Assembly: GCA_030602965.1 (NCBI GenBank)
Contig: JAUVYS010000090.1
Location: 1 to 5,473, forward strand
Reading direction: 5' to 3'
Length of the DNA: 5,473 bases
Source of the DNA: Candidatus Bathyarchaeota archaeon
Lineage (GTDB): Archaea; Thermoproteota; Bathyarchaeia; RBG-16-48-13; JAGMEO01
Below, piece by piece: positions 5,472 to 5,473 of the stretch. Under the pieces are notes generated by a model. That model was not told the origin of the DNA. It saw nothing but the letters and a program-made list of their open reading frames with translations, and ran no database searches. The stretch's first letter is position 1. Each line of letters opens with the position of its first letter. Made by a program: the position numbers and the translations under genes.

Positions 5472-5473
5472 AG

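Overview
This is an AT-rich bacterial window with clear Shine-Dalgarno sites. It carries a small peptide-maturation locus on the plus strand and one unrelated-looking gene on the minus strand. No RNA gene, transposase, CRISPR array or 16S-type marker is present, so the host cannot be placed beyond 'bacterium'. UGA is used as an ordinary terminal stop by the precursor, by the SPASM-domain fragment and by the metallopeptidase, so the standard code is assumed.

Left part (2-1294): the 3' portion of a cobalamin-binding radical SAM (B12-rSAM) protein whose start lies outside the window. It is followed by a 374-base stretch without a convincing gene. That stretch holds a perfect 9-bp inverted repeat and, near its end, a near-consensus sigma70-type promoter.

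Centre (1669-4429): this is the core of the window. A 57-residue peptide gene, short enough to be missed by ordinary gene calling, encodes a leader-like N-terminal half and a cluster of six cysteines in 14 residues (C-x3-C-x-C-x-C-x-C-x2-C) with an acidic tail. It has its own promoter and ribosome-binding site. After 89 bases containing a stem-loop comes a 468-residue radical SAM/SPASM protein with an N-terminal region resembling a peptide-recognition domain. This overlaps a second radical SAM gene by 13 bases. The second gene is interrupted by an in-frame UGA exactly between its radical SAM core and its C-terminal SPASM/twitch-like domain. The reading frame continues intact for another 122 sense codons. 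A weak hairpin with flanking A and T tracts closes the unit.

Right part (4430-5473): a short spacer, then a minus-strand gene for a 231-residue soluble HExxH metallopeptidase-like protein converging on the operon, then about 165 bases that may include the last codons of another minus-strand gene.

Reading of the whole: precursor peptide plus radical SAM/SPASM maturase is the layout of a radical-SAM RiPP (ribosomally made, post-translationally modified peptide) system. The most likely chemistry is Cys thioether formation (sactipeptide or ranthipeptide type). The B12-rSAM protein is a possible extra tailoring enzyme, such as a C-methyltransferase. The CxCxCxC core does not match any named RiPP family I can recall. 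The product, its modification and any role for the metallopeptidase as a leader peptidase are inference. No exporter or immunity gene is visible here.
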